From NCBI GenBank assembly GCA_900472485.1, contig UCII01000026.1, positions 62,001-126,000 of the forward strand: 64,000 nucleotides of DNA, in the 5' to 3' direction. The position numbers and the translations under genes were made by a program. Positions 44,357 to 53,686 of this stretch are shown here, piece by piece. Under the pieces are notes generated by a model. The model saw nothing but the letters and a program-made list of their open reading frames with translations, did no database searches and was not told the origin of the DNA. The number at the start of each line of letters is the position of its first letter. Positions within the stretch are counted from its first letter, which is position 1. This DNA is from Hyphomicrobiales bacterium. GTDB lineage: Bacteria; Pseudomonadota; Alphaproteobacteria; Rhizobiales; Rhizobiaceae.

Positions 44357-45859
44357 TTATGCGGCCGAGAACGGCACGGCGACGAAGGTCTTGTTGCCGT
44401 CGCGCTCGATCAGGAGCAGGACGGACTTGCGGCCATCCTTGCCGGCTTTGGCAACGGCCGTCTGCACCTCATGGACGTTGCGCACCGGCTGGTCGTTGAC
44501 CGAAACGATAATGTCGCCGGTCTGGATGCCGGCAGCAGCGGCGGGCTTCTCCGGATTGACGCTGGCGACGACAGCGCCCTCGATGCCATGCGGCAGGTTC
44601 AGCTGCTCACGCACATCGGGTGTGAGGTTGGCAAGGCCGACGCCGATGCTTGGCTGGTTGGCGGGCAGCACCTTGCCGTCGCCGGCGTCGTTGGCGGCCT
44701 GCTTGCTGTCGTCATTGCCGCCGATGGTGACATTGACATCCATGCTCTTGCCGCCGCGCCACAGGGTGATGGAACGCTTGTCGCCGGGAGAGAGATCGGC
44801 GACGAGCCGCGACAGATCCTTCGGCGTCTTGACGGCTTCGTTCCCGACGGCCGTGACGATATCGCCGCTCTTGATGCCGGCGCGTGCGGCCGGCGTATCA
44901 TCGTTGACGCTGGCAACGAGCGCACCCTGGGTCTGGGAGAGGCCCATGGCATTGGCGATATCCGAGGTTACCGGCTGGATGGCGACGCCGAGATAACCGT
45001 GGTCGATCGAGCCGTTCTTCTCGAGCTTCGCGACAATCGCCTTGGCCTCGTCCGAAGGAATGGCAAAGCCGACGCCGACGCTGCCGCCGTTCGGCGAGTA
45101 GATGGCGGTATTGATACCGACGACGTTGCCTTCGCGGTCGACCAGCGGTCCGCCGGAATTGCCGTGGTTGATGGGCGCATCGATCTGGATGAAGTCGTCA
45201 TAGGGGCCGCTGTGCAGGTCGCGGCCGCGAGCCGATACGATGCCGGCTGTGACGGTCGTGCCGATGCCGAAGGGATTGCCTATGGCGAGAATCTGGTCGC
45301 CAAGCTTCAGCTTGTCGGAATCGCCCCAAGCGATGGTCGCCAGCGGCTTCGGTGCGTTGATCTTCAGGACGGCAAGGTCGGATTTGGCATCGGCGCCCAA
45401 AAGCTTGGCAGGCAGTTCCGTGCCGTCATCAAGCGTCACCTTGATGTCGACCGCATTCTGAATGACATGGTTGTTGGTGACGATTATGCCGTCCGGGCTG
45501 ATGATGAAACCGGAACCGAGCGCCATGGCGCGCTGGCTCTGCTGCTGGTGCGGCATCTGTTTCGGGAAGGGGATGCCCTGGTTTTCGAAGAATTGCCGGA
45601 ACTGCTCGTCCATTGGCGAATTGCTGCCGTCGGCGCTCGTATCGGTCGCCTTCATCGTTGTGGTGACGGTGACGACGGCCGGCTTGTCGGCATCGACGAT
45701 CGGAGCGAAGGAGCCGCCGGGCGCGATGATGCCGGCCGGCTCTGCAGCCGAGGCGACGGTTGCGGATGTGCTGAAGGCAAAAGGCAGTGCTCCCGCGCCG
45801 ACGATGATAGCGGCACCGACGATGGCGGCTGTGCGATGTTTGCGGAGAAGAGAAGGCAT
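44357..45859 (-). CDS. DegP/DegQ-like periplasmic serine protease (Do family)
   Basis: 500 residues. An N-terminal signal or anchor segment (about 10-38) leads to a trypsin-like domain with the full triad His131 (TNNHVI), Asp161 (SDLAVL) and Ser235 (NHGNSGGPL), then two PDZ domains (about 280-370 and 400-490). A Gln-rich stretch (PKQMPHQQQSQR) lies in the LA-loop region. It degrades or chaperones misfolded envelope proteins. An inverted repeat lies upstream and a hairpin downstream. Confidence 0.95.
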   Translation of the reverse strand: MPSLLRKHRTAAIVGAAIIVGAGALPFAFSTSATVASAAEPAGIIAPGGSFAPIVDADKPAVVTVTTTMKATDTSADGSNSPMDEQFRQFFENQGIPFPKQMPHQQQSQRAMALGSGFIISPDGIIVTNNHVIQNAVDIKVTLDDGTELPAKLLGADAKSDLAVLKINAPKPLATIAWGDSDKLKLGDQILAIGNPFGIGTTVTAGIVSARGRDLHSGPYDDFIQIDAPINHGNSGGPLVDREGNVVGINTAIYSPNGGSVGVGFAIPSDEAKAIVAKLEKNGSIDHGYLGVAIQPVTSDIANAMGLSQTQGALVASVNDDTPAARAGIKSGDIVTAVGNEAVKTPKDLSRLVADLSPGDKRSITLWRGGKSMDVNVTIGGNDDSKQAANDAGDGKVLPANQPSIGVGLANLTPDVREQLNLPHGIEGAVVASVNPEKPAAAAGIQTGDIIVSVNDQPVRNVHEVQTAVAKAGKDGRKSVLLLIERDGNKTFVAVPFSAA

Positions 45860-45950
45860 GGCAAAAAGTCCCTTGCGAGATCGGTGGCGGTTTGCGGCCC
45901 GTCCATATCGGGGATAGGCTGCGATTGGTCCGCGTCAATTTTGCGAGCGA

Positions 45951-45983
45951 CTTTGTTCCCCGCTTTTACTACGGGAAGCAAAG
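45951..45983. promoter_or_regulatory. Imperfect inverted repeat upstream of the DegP-like gene
   Basis: CTTTGTTCCCCG (from 45951) is mirrored with two mismatches by CGGGAAGCAAAG (to 45983), about 90 bp before the protease start. It is in promoter position and may be an envelope-stress operator. The neighbouring 45984-46120 is AT-rich and holds no gene. Confidence 0.4.
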
Positions 45984-46120
45984 TATAGATTTGAATTGGC
46001 GCTTGGTGTTAATATGATCCGCCAAGAAACTTTTACAAATTAAATATTGATCATGTTTTTATTGCGAAATGTTAAGATATTACCTGAATTTAATGTTGGA
46101 CGGCCGGAAATTTTCCATAT

Positions 46121-46798
46121 TTAAAGCTGCGCTACCGGCCAACGCTTGAGCGCCTCTGTTCCAAGCTCCGTCAATGCGTAGATGCCGCGATCGATGCGCT
46201 CGAACCAGCCATAGACATTGTCCCTTAGAATTTGCGGAGCCTTCGGTGCCGCTTCACGCATATCCTTCGGCCGCTGCACGCCGCTTTCGATGGCGGCGGC
46301 GCAGGCAAGGGCCTGCTGGCGATAGGCGGTCATGATCGGCTTGCGCGTGCTGCCACCAAGTGCCGGGTCACCCTTGCGCCGACGATGTTCGTCGACAAGG
46401 CGCGATCTGCGCCGTGCATTCTTGCGGGGCATCGGCGAGACGGGGCTGACGATGATGTCGACCAGGTCATTGTCGGATACCGCGAGCATGCCGAAGCCCA
46501 GCCTTCGGCAAAGGTCGCGGAACCGGCGATCGCCTTCCCGACCCTTGCCCTTTGCCGAGACGCGGGCGGCAATCCAAACTTCGTCGCTGGCAGCAGCGCG
46601 ATCCACTGCCTGCAGGATGAGTTCGAGATTAAAGGTCATCTTCAGCTCGCAGATGACGACGACGGGTGGCTCACCATCAGTCAGGCCGACGAGGTCACAG
46701 CCGCCGATCTCGCCTTTCACCGTATAGCCAGCGGCTTCGAGAAATGACTTGATGGGGAGATAGAGCGCCGTTTCCAAATCCGCCTCCGGGCTTTGCAC
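46121..46798 (-). CDS. DUF2161 family protein (PD-(D/E)XK-like fold)
   Basis: 225 residues with a GTG start. The N-terminal region EADLETALYLPIKSFLEAAG with GCDLVGL and VVVICELKMTFN gives the D...E-x-K arrangement of PD-(D/E)XK phosphodiesterases, and the C-terminal half is winged-helix-like (KAPQILRDNVYGWFERIDRG). DUF2161 proteins are common in alphaproteobacteria and uncharacterised. It may be a nuclease. No partner modification or defence gene is adjacent. Confidence 0.78.
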   Translation of the reverse strand: MQSPEADLETALYLPIKSFLEAAGYTVKGEIGGCDLVGLTDGEPPVVVICELKMTFNLELILQAVDRAAASDEVWIAARVSAKGKGREGDRRFRDLCRRLGFGMLAVSDNDLVDIIVSPVSPMPRKNARRRSRLVDEHRRRKGDPALGGSTRKPIMTAYRQQALACAAAIESGVQRPKDMREAAPKAPQILRDNVYGWFERIDRGIYALTELGTEALKRWPVAQL

Positions 46799-46936
46799 AT
46801 CCGCGTGAGTTTAGCCGATTCGGTTAACCAGAAGGTCCACGGAGGCAAGAAGGCGCTCTCTGAGGTGTTGGCGACTATCCCAGGCTGGCAAAAGGAGCCG
46901 GCGCTGCGGCCCCTTTTGCCATTCGCGATTGGGGGC

Positions 46937-49900
46937 TCAGGCCTTGAAGTCCAGCTTGACGTCGCAGGCGCCGATCGAGGCCGGCAAGAGCGGCTTGCGG
47001 ATGCGCTGGCCGAATTGCCGCTTGAAACCGAAGACATTGCCGATCAGGCTCTTGGTATAGAGCCCGGGGCCGCTCGAATAGATGCGCCAGCCGCCATCGA
47101 CGGCGATATCGCCGGCCTTGACGCGTGCCCATTCCGCGGATGCCTGATAGCGGTCGTCGAAGGCCGCGTCGCTGCTGCTGAAATAGGTGTTGCGCTGGCG
47201 GAGCGACGCATGTTCCACCCGGCCGCTGACGGCGATCGGATTGGCGAGCGCGAGTGCCGCCCATACGGCTTCGGCATCGTCTTCGAGCGCTAGGGCTTCG
47301 CAGTAGCGCAGATGCGCATGCACATACATGAGCCCGATCTCTCTGCCGAAGAAGGACGAGGATTCGGCACGCCGGAACAGCTTTTCCGGGCCGCCGGAAT
47401 AGGTTGCCGGCTTTTCCATCAGCCTCACACCGTCCGGGAAAAGCAGGTTCTCGCGAATGATCTTCATATGCGCGTGGCGCTGATCCGGCGTGAACAGGCC
47501 GCCGATCATCGGCTGTGTCATCGCGATCAGCGAATAATGCAGGCCGGTGCGGGTATCTTCGGGATGCAGCAGCAATTCGACGCCATCATGGCTCGGATCG
47601 AAGACGCCGTAGCCAGCGACGATGCCGTCGCGCATCAGGAGCCTGTTGAAATCGGCGCGCATGGCAACGGCGGTTGCCTGAAGCGACTGCGCTTCCTCAT
47701 TGCGGCTGGCAAGCGTCAGGATGTTGGCGTAGCGCACCAGCTGCTCGTAAAGCAGCGATACCGTCCAGCTGCTGACCATCCAGTCGCGCAAATGCGGATC
47801 GGCTGGCTGCAGGCTGTCGTTCCAGTCGCCTTCACCGTAGCGAATCAGGCTCGTGCCCGGCACGAAGCGGCTGCGCACGGTGTCCAGCAGTTTCTCGATG
47901 TGATCGGAGATCGTCGCGCGTTCCGAGGTTAGCTGCATGGTGTCGTCGGCGCGCCACGGCACCGTTTCGGCGAGGAAGGCGATGTCGCCGGTCGCCTCGA
48001 TGTAATCGCAGAGCGCCTTCAGCGGCCAGACAACGATATCGCCATGCGCCTCGCCGGCACGGATATTGGCATAAGGCTCGAGCATGAACCATTGCGGCCA
48101 GTCGCCGCGATCACGGTACTGCTCGGAAAAGAGTGTCAAAAGGATCTGCCGCACCTCTTCGTCATGTTCGTAGGCCAGCAGGAATTCGATCGGACCCTGG
48201 CAGACGTCACGCGTGCCCCAGGCAGCTCCCGTATATTGTTCGAGCCCATGCGGCACGCTCAAATGCACGATGGCGTCATGCGCGATCCAGGGGAGCATGA
48301 TCGCTTGCGCCGCCACATCTCGGCCATCACCTTCGATGCATGCGCCCCGCGTCACATGGCTCCAGAAGCGGCGCGCCGGCGCCAGCATCTCTTCGCCGTC
48401 GACACCGGCGCTATAGCGCGCAGCGAGCGCCTCGGCCGCCTCCGCATCGGTCATCGATCCCGTGACGGCAAAGCGCAATTCCTTCGTCGGATGCGATTTC
48501 AAGGCGATAAACGGACCATTGCGGGCGGTGCCGTCGGTGTAGAGCAACTCGTCGCCGCCAACCGCTTCGAACGCATCCGGGGTCGAGGTGACGAGATGGT
48601 ATCCAGCCTTCGGATACCGGTCCCACAGCCAGGACGGCTGCGGGCGGAAGGAAATGCGCTTGGCCGCCGCGTCGACCGCGATGTTCGCCACGGCCTCATA
48701 GTCGCGCTCGCCGAGGACGATATGGCCGAAGACGAGGAAGCGGCAGGCTTCGCCCTCCACCGAGACGCTCCATTGCATGGCTGGGTCGTCGCCGGAGGCG
48801 ATTGCCGAGACGGTGATGGTACGGCCGGGGAGCTTGTAGATCCAACGCGTATCACTCAAGCCCATTTCGAAGGCGGCGGGTACGCCAAGCAGACGCCAGC
48901 CATCGCCGAGATCAACGAGGATGCGCAGTCCACTCGACCGGGTCAGATTGTAGGGATCGCGCGAGACCGAAAACAGCTTGTGGAAAGACGTGTTGCCGAT
49001 GGTCAGCTGCGCGGCGAAGATGCCCTGCATCCAGCAGGTGGCAGCCAAAGTCTGGTCATCGAGCAGCATGTTTTGGCCACTGCGGACAATGGCGCCATGG
49101 CGGCGAGCCACCAGGCGTTCTTTTTCCTGGAGCACGATGTGCCTGTTGTGCGCTCCATCCGGCACGAAGAAGGAGAGCAGTTTTCCGTCGGCGTGCTCCT
49201 CCAACATCCGCTTCGGATAAAGCGCGTCGACAGCTGCCTGATCCAGGCTGTCGCTTTCAACAAGGGGGGCGTCCTGCACGAGACTGCGTGCCGATTGCGC
49301 GGCAGCAATCGTATCGATCGCCAATTCGCCCTGAAGTTTCGGCAAGCCATCGAGATTGGCAAGATCGGCATCGCTGGAAGCGGCCGGATGATCGGCGATG
49401 AAGAGGCCGAAGAAGGTCGTCGCGGCGGCGCCACCTGCTGCGAGCGAAAGCGGCTTCGATTGGATTGTCGGGCAGGCGACCTCATGCTGGCGGCGGGCGC
49501 TCGGCAGGCTGGCGCCGAAATCCGGCACCATGACGCCATCATTGTTCTTGGAGGGCACGAGGAGCTGGATTGCATCGGTCGCGTAAGCCGCGGCACCCTC
49601 AAGGCAGCCTTGCGCGAGCCACGGATTTCGCCCGCCACCCTGCTTCAGGTTCTGCCTGACCATTATGACGGGACCGAAGGCGGCATGGATGGCGATGTGA
49701 TGGTCGATATATTGCGAAGCATAGGCCTCGCTATTCATCAGGAAGCCGCGATCGCCGAGGCCGACATCCTGAACGAGAATGAGATCGGCCGAAAGCGTCG
49801 CGTTGGCGCTGTTTTCCAGCGAAATTTGCCAGAACCATGCGGTCTGGCTCGGATGCAGCCGGAGGCTGACGGTGTGTCGTACGCCTTCCGTTTCGCCGCT

Positions 49901-50197
49901 CCAGGAAAAGCCGCCCTTGCCGTGACCGAACTCTACCGTAGCTTTCGGGCCGACGATTTCGGCCGTCGCCGGCTTGGGCCCGCCGATGCGCAGATAGAGC
50001 CGGCCAATACCGCCATAGACAGGCGATCCGAGCACCTGATTGATCATAACGCCGCCCTGCTGGTCGGCGAAATCGATGCTGAACAGCGTGCCGTTCGGCA
50101 AGACCGAGGCCGAAAGGCCGGCATTGTTGCCAAGGGTGATGAGGCCAAGTTCTTCGCGGCGGGGCGTTTGAAAGCTGCGATTGGTGTCCGAGGACAT
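46937..50197 (-). CDS. GH94-type glycoside phosphorylase (GH36-type fold)
   Basis: 1086 residues. A long N-terminal beta-sandwich region precedes an (alpha/alpha)6-barrel carrying GEGDWNDSLQPAD; the DWND at residues 791-794 matches the catalytic Asp region of cellobiose- and chitobiose-phosphorylases. The end (GWRIYSSGPGLYTKSLIGN) fits the same group. These enzymes split beta-glycosides with phosphate to a sugar-1-phosphate. There is no signal peptide, so the action is cytoplasmic. It follows the beta-mannosidase in the operon, with a hairpin between. The substrate is unknown. Confidence 0.8.
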   Translation of the reverse strand: MSSDTNRSFQTPRREELGLITLGNNAGLSASVLPNGTLFSIDFADQQGGVMINQVLGSPVYGGIGRLYLRIGGPKPATAEIVGPKATVEFGHGKGGFSWSGETEGVRHTVSLRLHPSQTAWFWQISLENSANATLSADLILVQDVGLGDRGFLMNSEAYASQYIDHHIAIHAAFGPVIMVRQNLKQGGGRNPWLAQGCLEGAAAYATDAIQLLVPSKNNDGVMVPDFGASLPSARRQHEVACPTIQSKPLSLAAGGAAATTFFGLFIADHPAASSDADLANLDGLPKLQGELAIDTIAAAQSARSLVQDAPLVESDSLDQAAVDALYPKRMLEEHADGKLLSFFVPDGAHNRHIVLQEKERLVARRHGAIVRSGQNMLLDDQTLAATCWMQGIFAAQLTIGNTSFHKLFSVSRDPYNLTRSSGLRILVDLGDGWRLLGVPAAFEMGLSDTRWIYKLPGRTITVSAIASGDDPAMQWSVSVEGEACRFLVFGHIVLGERDYEAVANIAVDAAAKRISFRPQPSWLWDRYPKAGYHLVTSTPDAFEAVGGDELLYTDGTARNGPFIALKSHPTKELRFAVTGSMTDAEAAEALAARYSAGVDGEEMLAPARRFWSHVTRGACIEGDGRDVAAQAIMLPWIAHDAIVHLSVPHGLEQYTGAAWGTRDVCQGPIEFLLAYEHDEEVRQILLTLFSEQYRDRGDWPQWFMLEPYANIRAGEAHGDIVVWPLKALCDYIEATGDIAFLAETVPWRADDTMQLTSERATISDHIEKLLDTVRSRFVPGTSLIRYGEGDWNDSLQPADPHLRDWMVSSWTVSLLYEQLVRYANILTLASRNEEAQSLQATAVAMRADFNRLLMRDGIVAGYGVFDPSHDGVELLLHPEDTRTGLHYSLIAMTQPMIGGLFTPDQRHAHMKIIRENLLFPDGVRLMEKPATYSGGPEKLFRRAESSSFFGREIGLMYVHAHLRYCEALALEDDAEAVWAALALANPIAVSGRVEHASLRQRNTYFSSSDAAFDDRYQASAEWARVKAGDIAVDGGWRIYSSGPGLYTKSLIGNVFGFKRQFGQRIRKPLLPASIGACDVKLDFKA

Positions 50198-50326
50198 AAG
50201 CGTGATCTCGCTGATTCATGGATCGGATGAGGGGCACTAGATCACAAGGCGGCGCCCGATCATAGGAGGCAATTCGCCATTCACCAGCGCAATCTTTTGT
50301 GACGGCTTACGGAAAATACAGGCCTC

Positions 50327-50353
50327 GATCCGGCGCAATGCGCCGGATCTTTT
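50327..50353. terminator. Intercistronic hairpin between GH2 and GH94-type genes
   Basis: A perfect 10-bp GC-rich stem (50327-50336 with 50340-50349) and a three-base loop lie in the 176-bp gap. The T-run is on the plus side, opposite to transcription, so it more likely moderates or stabilises the minus transcript than ends it. Confidence 0.5.
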
Positions 50354-50373
50354 CCGTGAGAGAGCACCCGGTT

Positions 50374-52842
50374 TCAATGATGCGGAAGCTCCGCAACCTG
50401 GTTGGCCGTGCGGATAACAGCCGAAAGATCAGCATCGTCGAAGGCTTCCTTGGAAATGCCTTTGACCTTGAACATCCTGCTTTCGCCCGGCGCGAGATTG
50501 ACCAACATGTCGTCGACCTCGGCATTTGGATTGATGCGATCGACGAACAGGCAGACATCCCGCAGGAACGACTGAGCGGTGATGGTGACTGCGACACCGT
50601 CCACCATCTGGATGGTCTCGATGTCGAAGCGAGGCTGCGGATATTGCAGCTGCATGTCCTTTTCGAAGAACCACCAGGCTTCGGCATCGCCGAGGCGGGC
50701 GCGCAGATATTCGCGGTGCGGATCGCTTGGGGTCGCGACCTCGGCCGGGATCTCGATATCCGCATTTTCGAAGCGGTCGCACAGGATGCGCCATACGTGG
50801 TGACGGGCGAGCAGCTTGCCGGTGAAATCGAAACGCTCGACCGTGAAGGGCACGCGCCAGAATAGGGTCGCGTCATTGACGGCAACGGCGGCCAGCCCAT
50901 CGCCGCGCGGCTGGATGGTGAGGAGATGCGGCGCGTAGCTATGCTTCAAGGCATACCAGAGCGGCTTCTTCCGGCCAGCGCCATCGACGGCCGCCCAGGA
51001 GGTCACCGGCCAGCAATCGTTGAGCTGCCAGACGATCGTACCCATGCAGGTCGGCCGATGCGAGCGCATGTGGTCGATGCCGAAGCTGATCGCGCGCGCC
51101 TGGTTCAGCTGGGTGACGAAGAGCCAGTCGTCGAAATTTTGCGGGTGGGGAAACCAGCTTTCCAACCCCTGCAATAGCTTGTCATTGCCGCCGGTTGCCT
51201 TCTGGTGATGCAGGACCGCGGGAGAGGCCGGGGCGCGATCCTTCTCGCGAACGGATTGGGCAAGGGTTGCGAAGGTCGGCGGAGCCTGCCAGCCGAATTC
51301 GGAACAGAAGCGCGGGATGTAGTTGCGGTAGGTCTCATAGCCCACCTCGTTCCAGACGTCCCATATGTGCCTGCAACCGTGCTCGTCCGCATTTGGCGCG
51401 ATTTCCATGGAACCGGAATAGGGGCTGCCCGGCCAATAGGGTCGGTTCGGGTCGATTTCGGCCACAAGCTTCGGCAGCAGATCGAGATAGTAGCCGGCGC
51501 CCCAGGGGCGGTTGCCGAGCACATCCTGCCAGCCCCAGTCGAAATAGCCCCAGATATTCTCGTTATTGCCGTTCCAGATGACCAGCGAGGCATAGGGCAT
51601 GAGCCTTGTGATCGCTTCGCGCGCTTCCGCCTCGACCTCGCTGTAGACGGGCTCTTCTTCGGGATAGGTGGCGCAGGCAAACAAGAAATCCTGCCAGACC
51701 ATGATGCCGGCGGCATCGCATTCCTCGTAGAACGTATCGGTCTCATAGATGCCGCCACCCCAGACGCGCAGCATGTTCATATTGGCATCACGGGCCTGGG
51801 CGATCCTTTCCCGATATCGCTCGCGGGTTACGCGCGGCAGGAAGCAATCGTCGGGGATCCAGTTGGCGCCGCGGGCAAAGACCGGCACGTCGTTGACGAC
51901 GAGCGTGAAGGCCGAGCCGATCTCGTCCGGTGTCGTATCCAGCCGTACCGAGCGGAAGCCGACGCGCCGCTTCCAGCCGTCGAGCGCCGTCCCATCCGAG
52001 CCGAGCAGCTGCAGGTCGAGATCGTAAAGCGGCTGGCCGCCCATGCCATGCGGCCACCAGACCTGCGGGTTGTCGATCCGGCACTCGATCAGCGTGTGGG
52101 TCTCGCCTTGCGCGACGCGCACTTCCGAGCGTTTGCCGCCGACGGAGAGCACGAGCGCCGCGCTATCCGTACCCTTGTCGGCCCATTCGATTTCGACCTG
52201 CAGGCGTGCGACGCCCTGGCTGCCTTGCAGGGTGATTTCCGGGCGGATGCTGCCGAGACGGGCCTTCGACCAGCTCTCGATGATGACCGGTTTCCAGATG
52301 CCCGAAGTGACGACGGTCGGGCCCCAGTCCCAACCAAAATTGCAGGCCATCTTGCGGATGAGATTGCTCGGGCCGGGATAATTCTGGGGGATATCGGCGG
52401 CGCTGCCCAGCTGCTTGCGGACTTCCTCGCCATGTTCATAGGCGGATTGGAAATCGACGATCAGCTCGTTGCGGCCGCTTTTCAGGTGATCGCCGATGCC
52501 GAAGCGGTAGCTGCGATGCATATTGCGGGTTTCGCCAAGCAAACTGCCGTTCAGTTCCAGGCGTGCCGCCGTGTCGAGGCCAAGGCAGGAAAGATCAATG
52601 CGCTCGGCGTCTTCGCCATCCCAATCGAAGGCCAGGCGGTAACGCCAGCCGGAACGCCCAATCCAGTCCTGCGAGATCTCGTTGACGTCGAGATAGGGAT
52701 CGGTGATCAGCTGCGCCGCCATCAGGTCGAGATGCACATTGCCCGGCACGGTCGCGGGGATCGAATTGGGGAGGGCCGGTGCGCTGGAGGGCGCGCGAAG
52801 GCGTGAGATGGTCCAGCCGGTGTCGAGCGTCTGTCTTTTCAT
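50374..52842 (-). CDS. GH2 beta-mannosidase
   Basis: 822 residues. The family-2 arrangement is complete: a sugar-binding domain (VPGNVHLDLMAAQLI, NEISQDWIGRSGWRYRL), an immunoglobulin-like domain and a TIM barrel. The acid/base Glu428 is in IWNGNNENIWGYF and the nucleophile Glu515 in FCSEFGWQAPP, both in beta-mannosidase form. It has no signal peptide and so acts on imported oligosaccharides. It starts 28 bp after the GntR stop; the ATG at 52842 has only a weak ribosome site. Confidence 0.93.
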   Translation of the reverse strand: MKRQTLDTGWTISRLRAPSSAPALPNSIPATVPGNVHLDLMAAQLITDPYLDVNEISQDWIGRSGWRYRLAFDWDGEDAERIDLSCLGLDTAARLELNGSLLGETRNMHRSYRFGIGDHLKSGRNELIVDFQSAYEHGEEVRKQLGSAADIPQNYPGPSNLIRKMACNFGWDWGPTVVTSGIWKPVIIESWSKARLGSIRPEITLQGSQGVARLQVEIEWADKGTDSAALVLSVGGKRSEVRVAQGETHTLIECRIDNPQVWWPHGMGGQPLYDLDLQLLGSDGTALDGWKRRVGFRSVRLDTTPDEIGSAFTLVVNDVPVFARGANWIPDDCFLPRVTRERYRERIAQARDANMNMLRVWGGGIYETDTFYEECDAAGIMVWQDFLFACATYPEEEPVYSEVEAEAREAITRLMPYASLVIWNGNNENIWGYFDWGWQDVLGNRPWGAGYYLDLLPKLVAEIDPNRPYWPGSPYSGSMEIAPNADEHGCRHIWDVWNEVGYETYRNYIPRFCSEFGWQAPPTFATLAQSVREKDRAPASPAVLHHQKATGGNDKLLQGLESWFPHPQNFDDWLFVTQLNQARAISFGIDHMRSHRPTCMGTIVWQLNDCWPVTSWAAVDGAGRKKPLWYALKHSYAPHLLTIQPRGDGLAAVAVNDATLFWRVPFTVERFDFTGKLLARHHVWRILCDRFENADIEIPAEVATPSDPHREYLRARLGDAEAWWFFEKDMQLQYPQPRFDIETIQMVDGVAVTITAQSFLRDVCLFVDRINPNAEVDDMLVNLAPGESRMFKVKGISKEAFDDADLSAVIRTANQVAELPHH

Positions 52843-52870
52843 GTCATGTGTCCGTGATGAAATGGATGTC

Positions 52871-53569
52871 TCAAACAGCCTTTGGCGCAATGAACTGCAG
52901 GCCCGCCTGCAGGTGGCGGTTCATGTGATAGGCGTAAGCGATTCGATCCCGTTGTTCCAACGCTTCGATGATGGCGCGATGGTCATGATAGGCGCTGTCG
53001 ACCGCCTCGCGTGAGCGCTTTCCCGCCTCCATCAGGCGCTGCAACAATGGCTGCAGAATGCCATAGACTTGTGACAAGGTCTGATTGCCGGCGAAGCCGA
53101 CAAGGGCGGCATGAAACCTGAAATCAAGTTCCGCAGCCTCGGCCAATGTCGATGCGGCCTTCATCGCGTCGTTGATGGAGCGCAGCCTGTCGATGGCGGT
53201 TTCATCGGCAGTTTCGAACAGAAGATCGCTTAGGTTGACCTCGATGAGGCGACGAAATCCCTGGATATCGAGAAAGCTCTCTGCCGAGATGTCGATAGCA
53301 AAGGAGAAAAGCTCCATCAGCGCCTGCTGGCGGCGGTCCGTAATCACCGCGCCGACCTTCTGGCGGCTTTCGACGATGCCATAGGCCTTCAGGATGCGGA
53401 TCGCTTCGCGCACCGTATTGCGGCTGGCATTGAACATGGACGCAAGTTCGGCTTCCGAGGGCAGTGCGTCTCCGAGACCGAGATTGCGTTCGCGCATCAG
53501 CCGCCGCAGCGCGTCGACCACCTGATCGACTGCGGAACCTCTATCCTCGATATCAGCGGTATCCACCAC
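52871..53569 (-). CDS. GntR/FadR-type regulator (FCD domain)
   Basis: 232 residues from a GTG start at 53567-53569 that has GGAGGAG upstream. A winged helix (LPSEAELASMFNASRNTVRE) is followed by the all-helical FCD domain, with metal-site histidines in LDFRFHAALVGFAGN and AYHDHRAIIEALEQRD. Longer frames exist but run into the divergent uxuA region. It heads the operon with the glycosidases and is divergent from uxuA, suggesting control of uronate or mannoside genes. Confidence 0.88.
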   Translation of the reverse strand: MVDTADIEDRGSAVDQVVDALRRLMRERNLGLGDALPSEAELASMFNASRNTVREAIRILKAYGIVESRQKVGAVITDRRQQALMELFSFAIDISAESFLDIQGFRRLIEVNLSDLLFETADETAIDRLRSINDAMKAASTLAEAAELDFRFHAALVGFAGNQTLSQVYGILQPLLQRLMEAGKRSREAVDSAYHDHRAIIEALEQRDRIAYAYHMNRHLQAGLQFIAPKAV

Positions 53570-53594
53570 CGTCTCTCCTCCGTTGTTGAAAGCA

Positions 53595-53609
53595 TATTGT
53601 TGGTCAATA
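53595..53609. promoter_or_regulatory. Palindrome TATTG-N5-CAATA in the GntR-uxuA promoter
   Basis: A perfect 5-bp inverted repeat around a five-base centre (53595-53609) lies between the divergent gntR and uxuA starts. Its size fits a GntR/FadR operator. The gap is short (about 117 bp), so one site could control both directions. Confidence 0.5.
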
Positions 53610-53686
53610 ACGGGTGTCAAGTGATAGAGAATGATGGACATTTCGCTTTTCAGCGGTATTTTGACCGACAAATGGAGGGGTGTCGC

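Noticed and set aside
48044..50230. 728-codon open frame on the plus strand
   Set aside because: It is antisense to the GH94-type phosphorylase and shows only shadow-frame composition.
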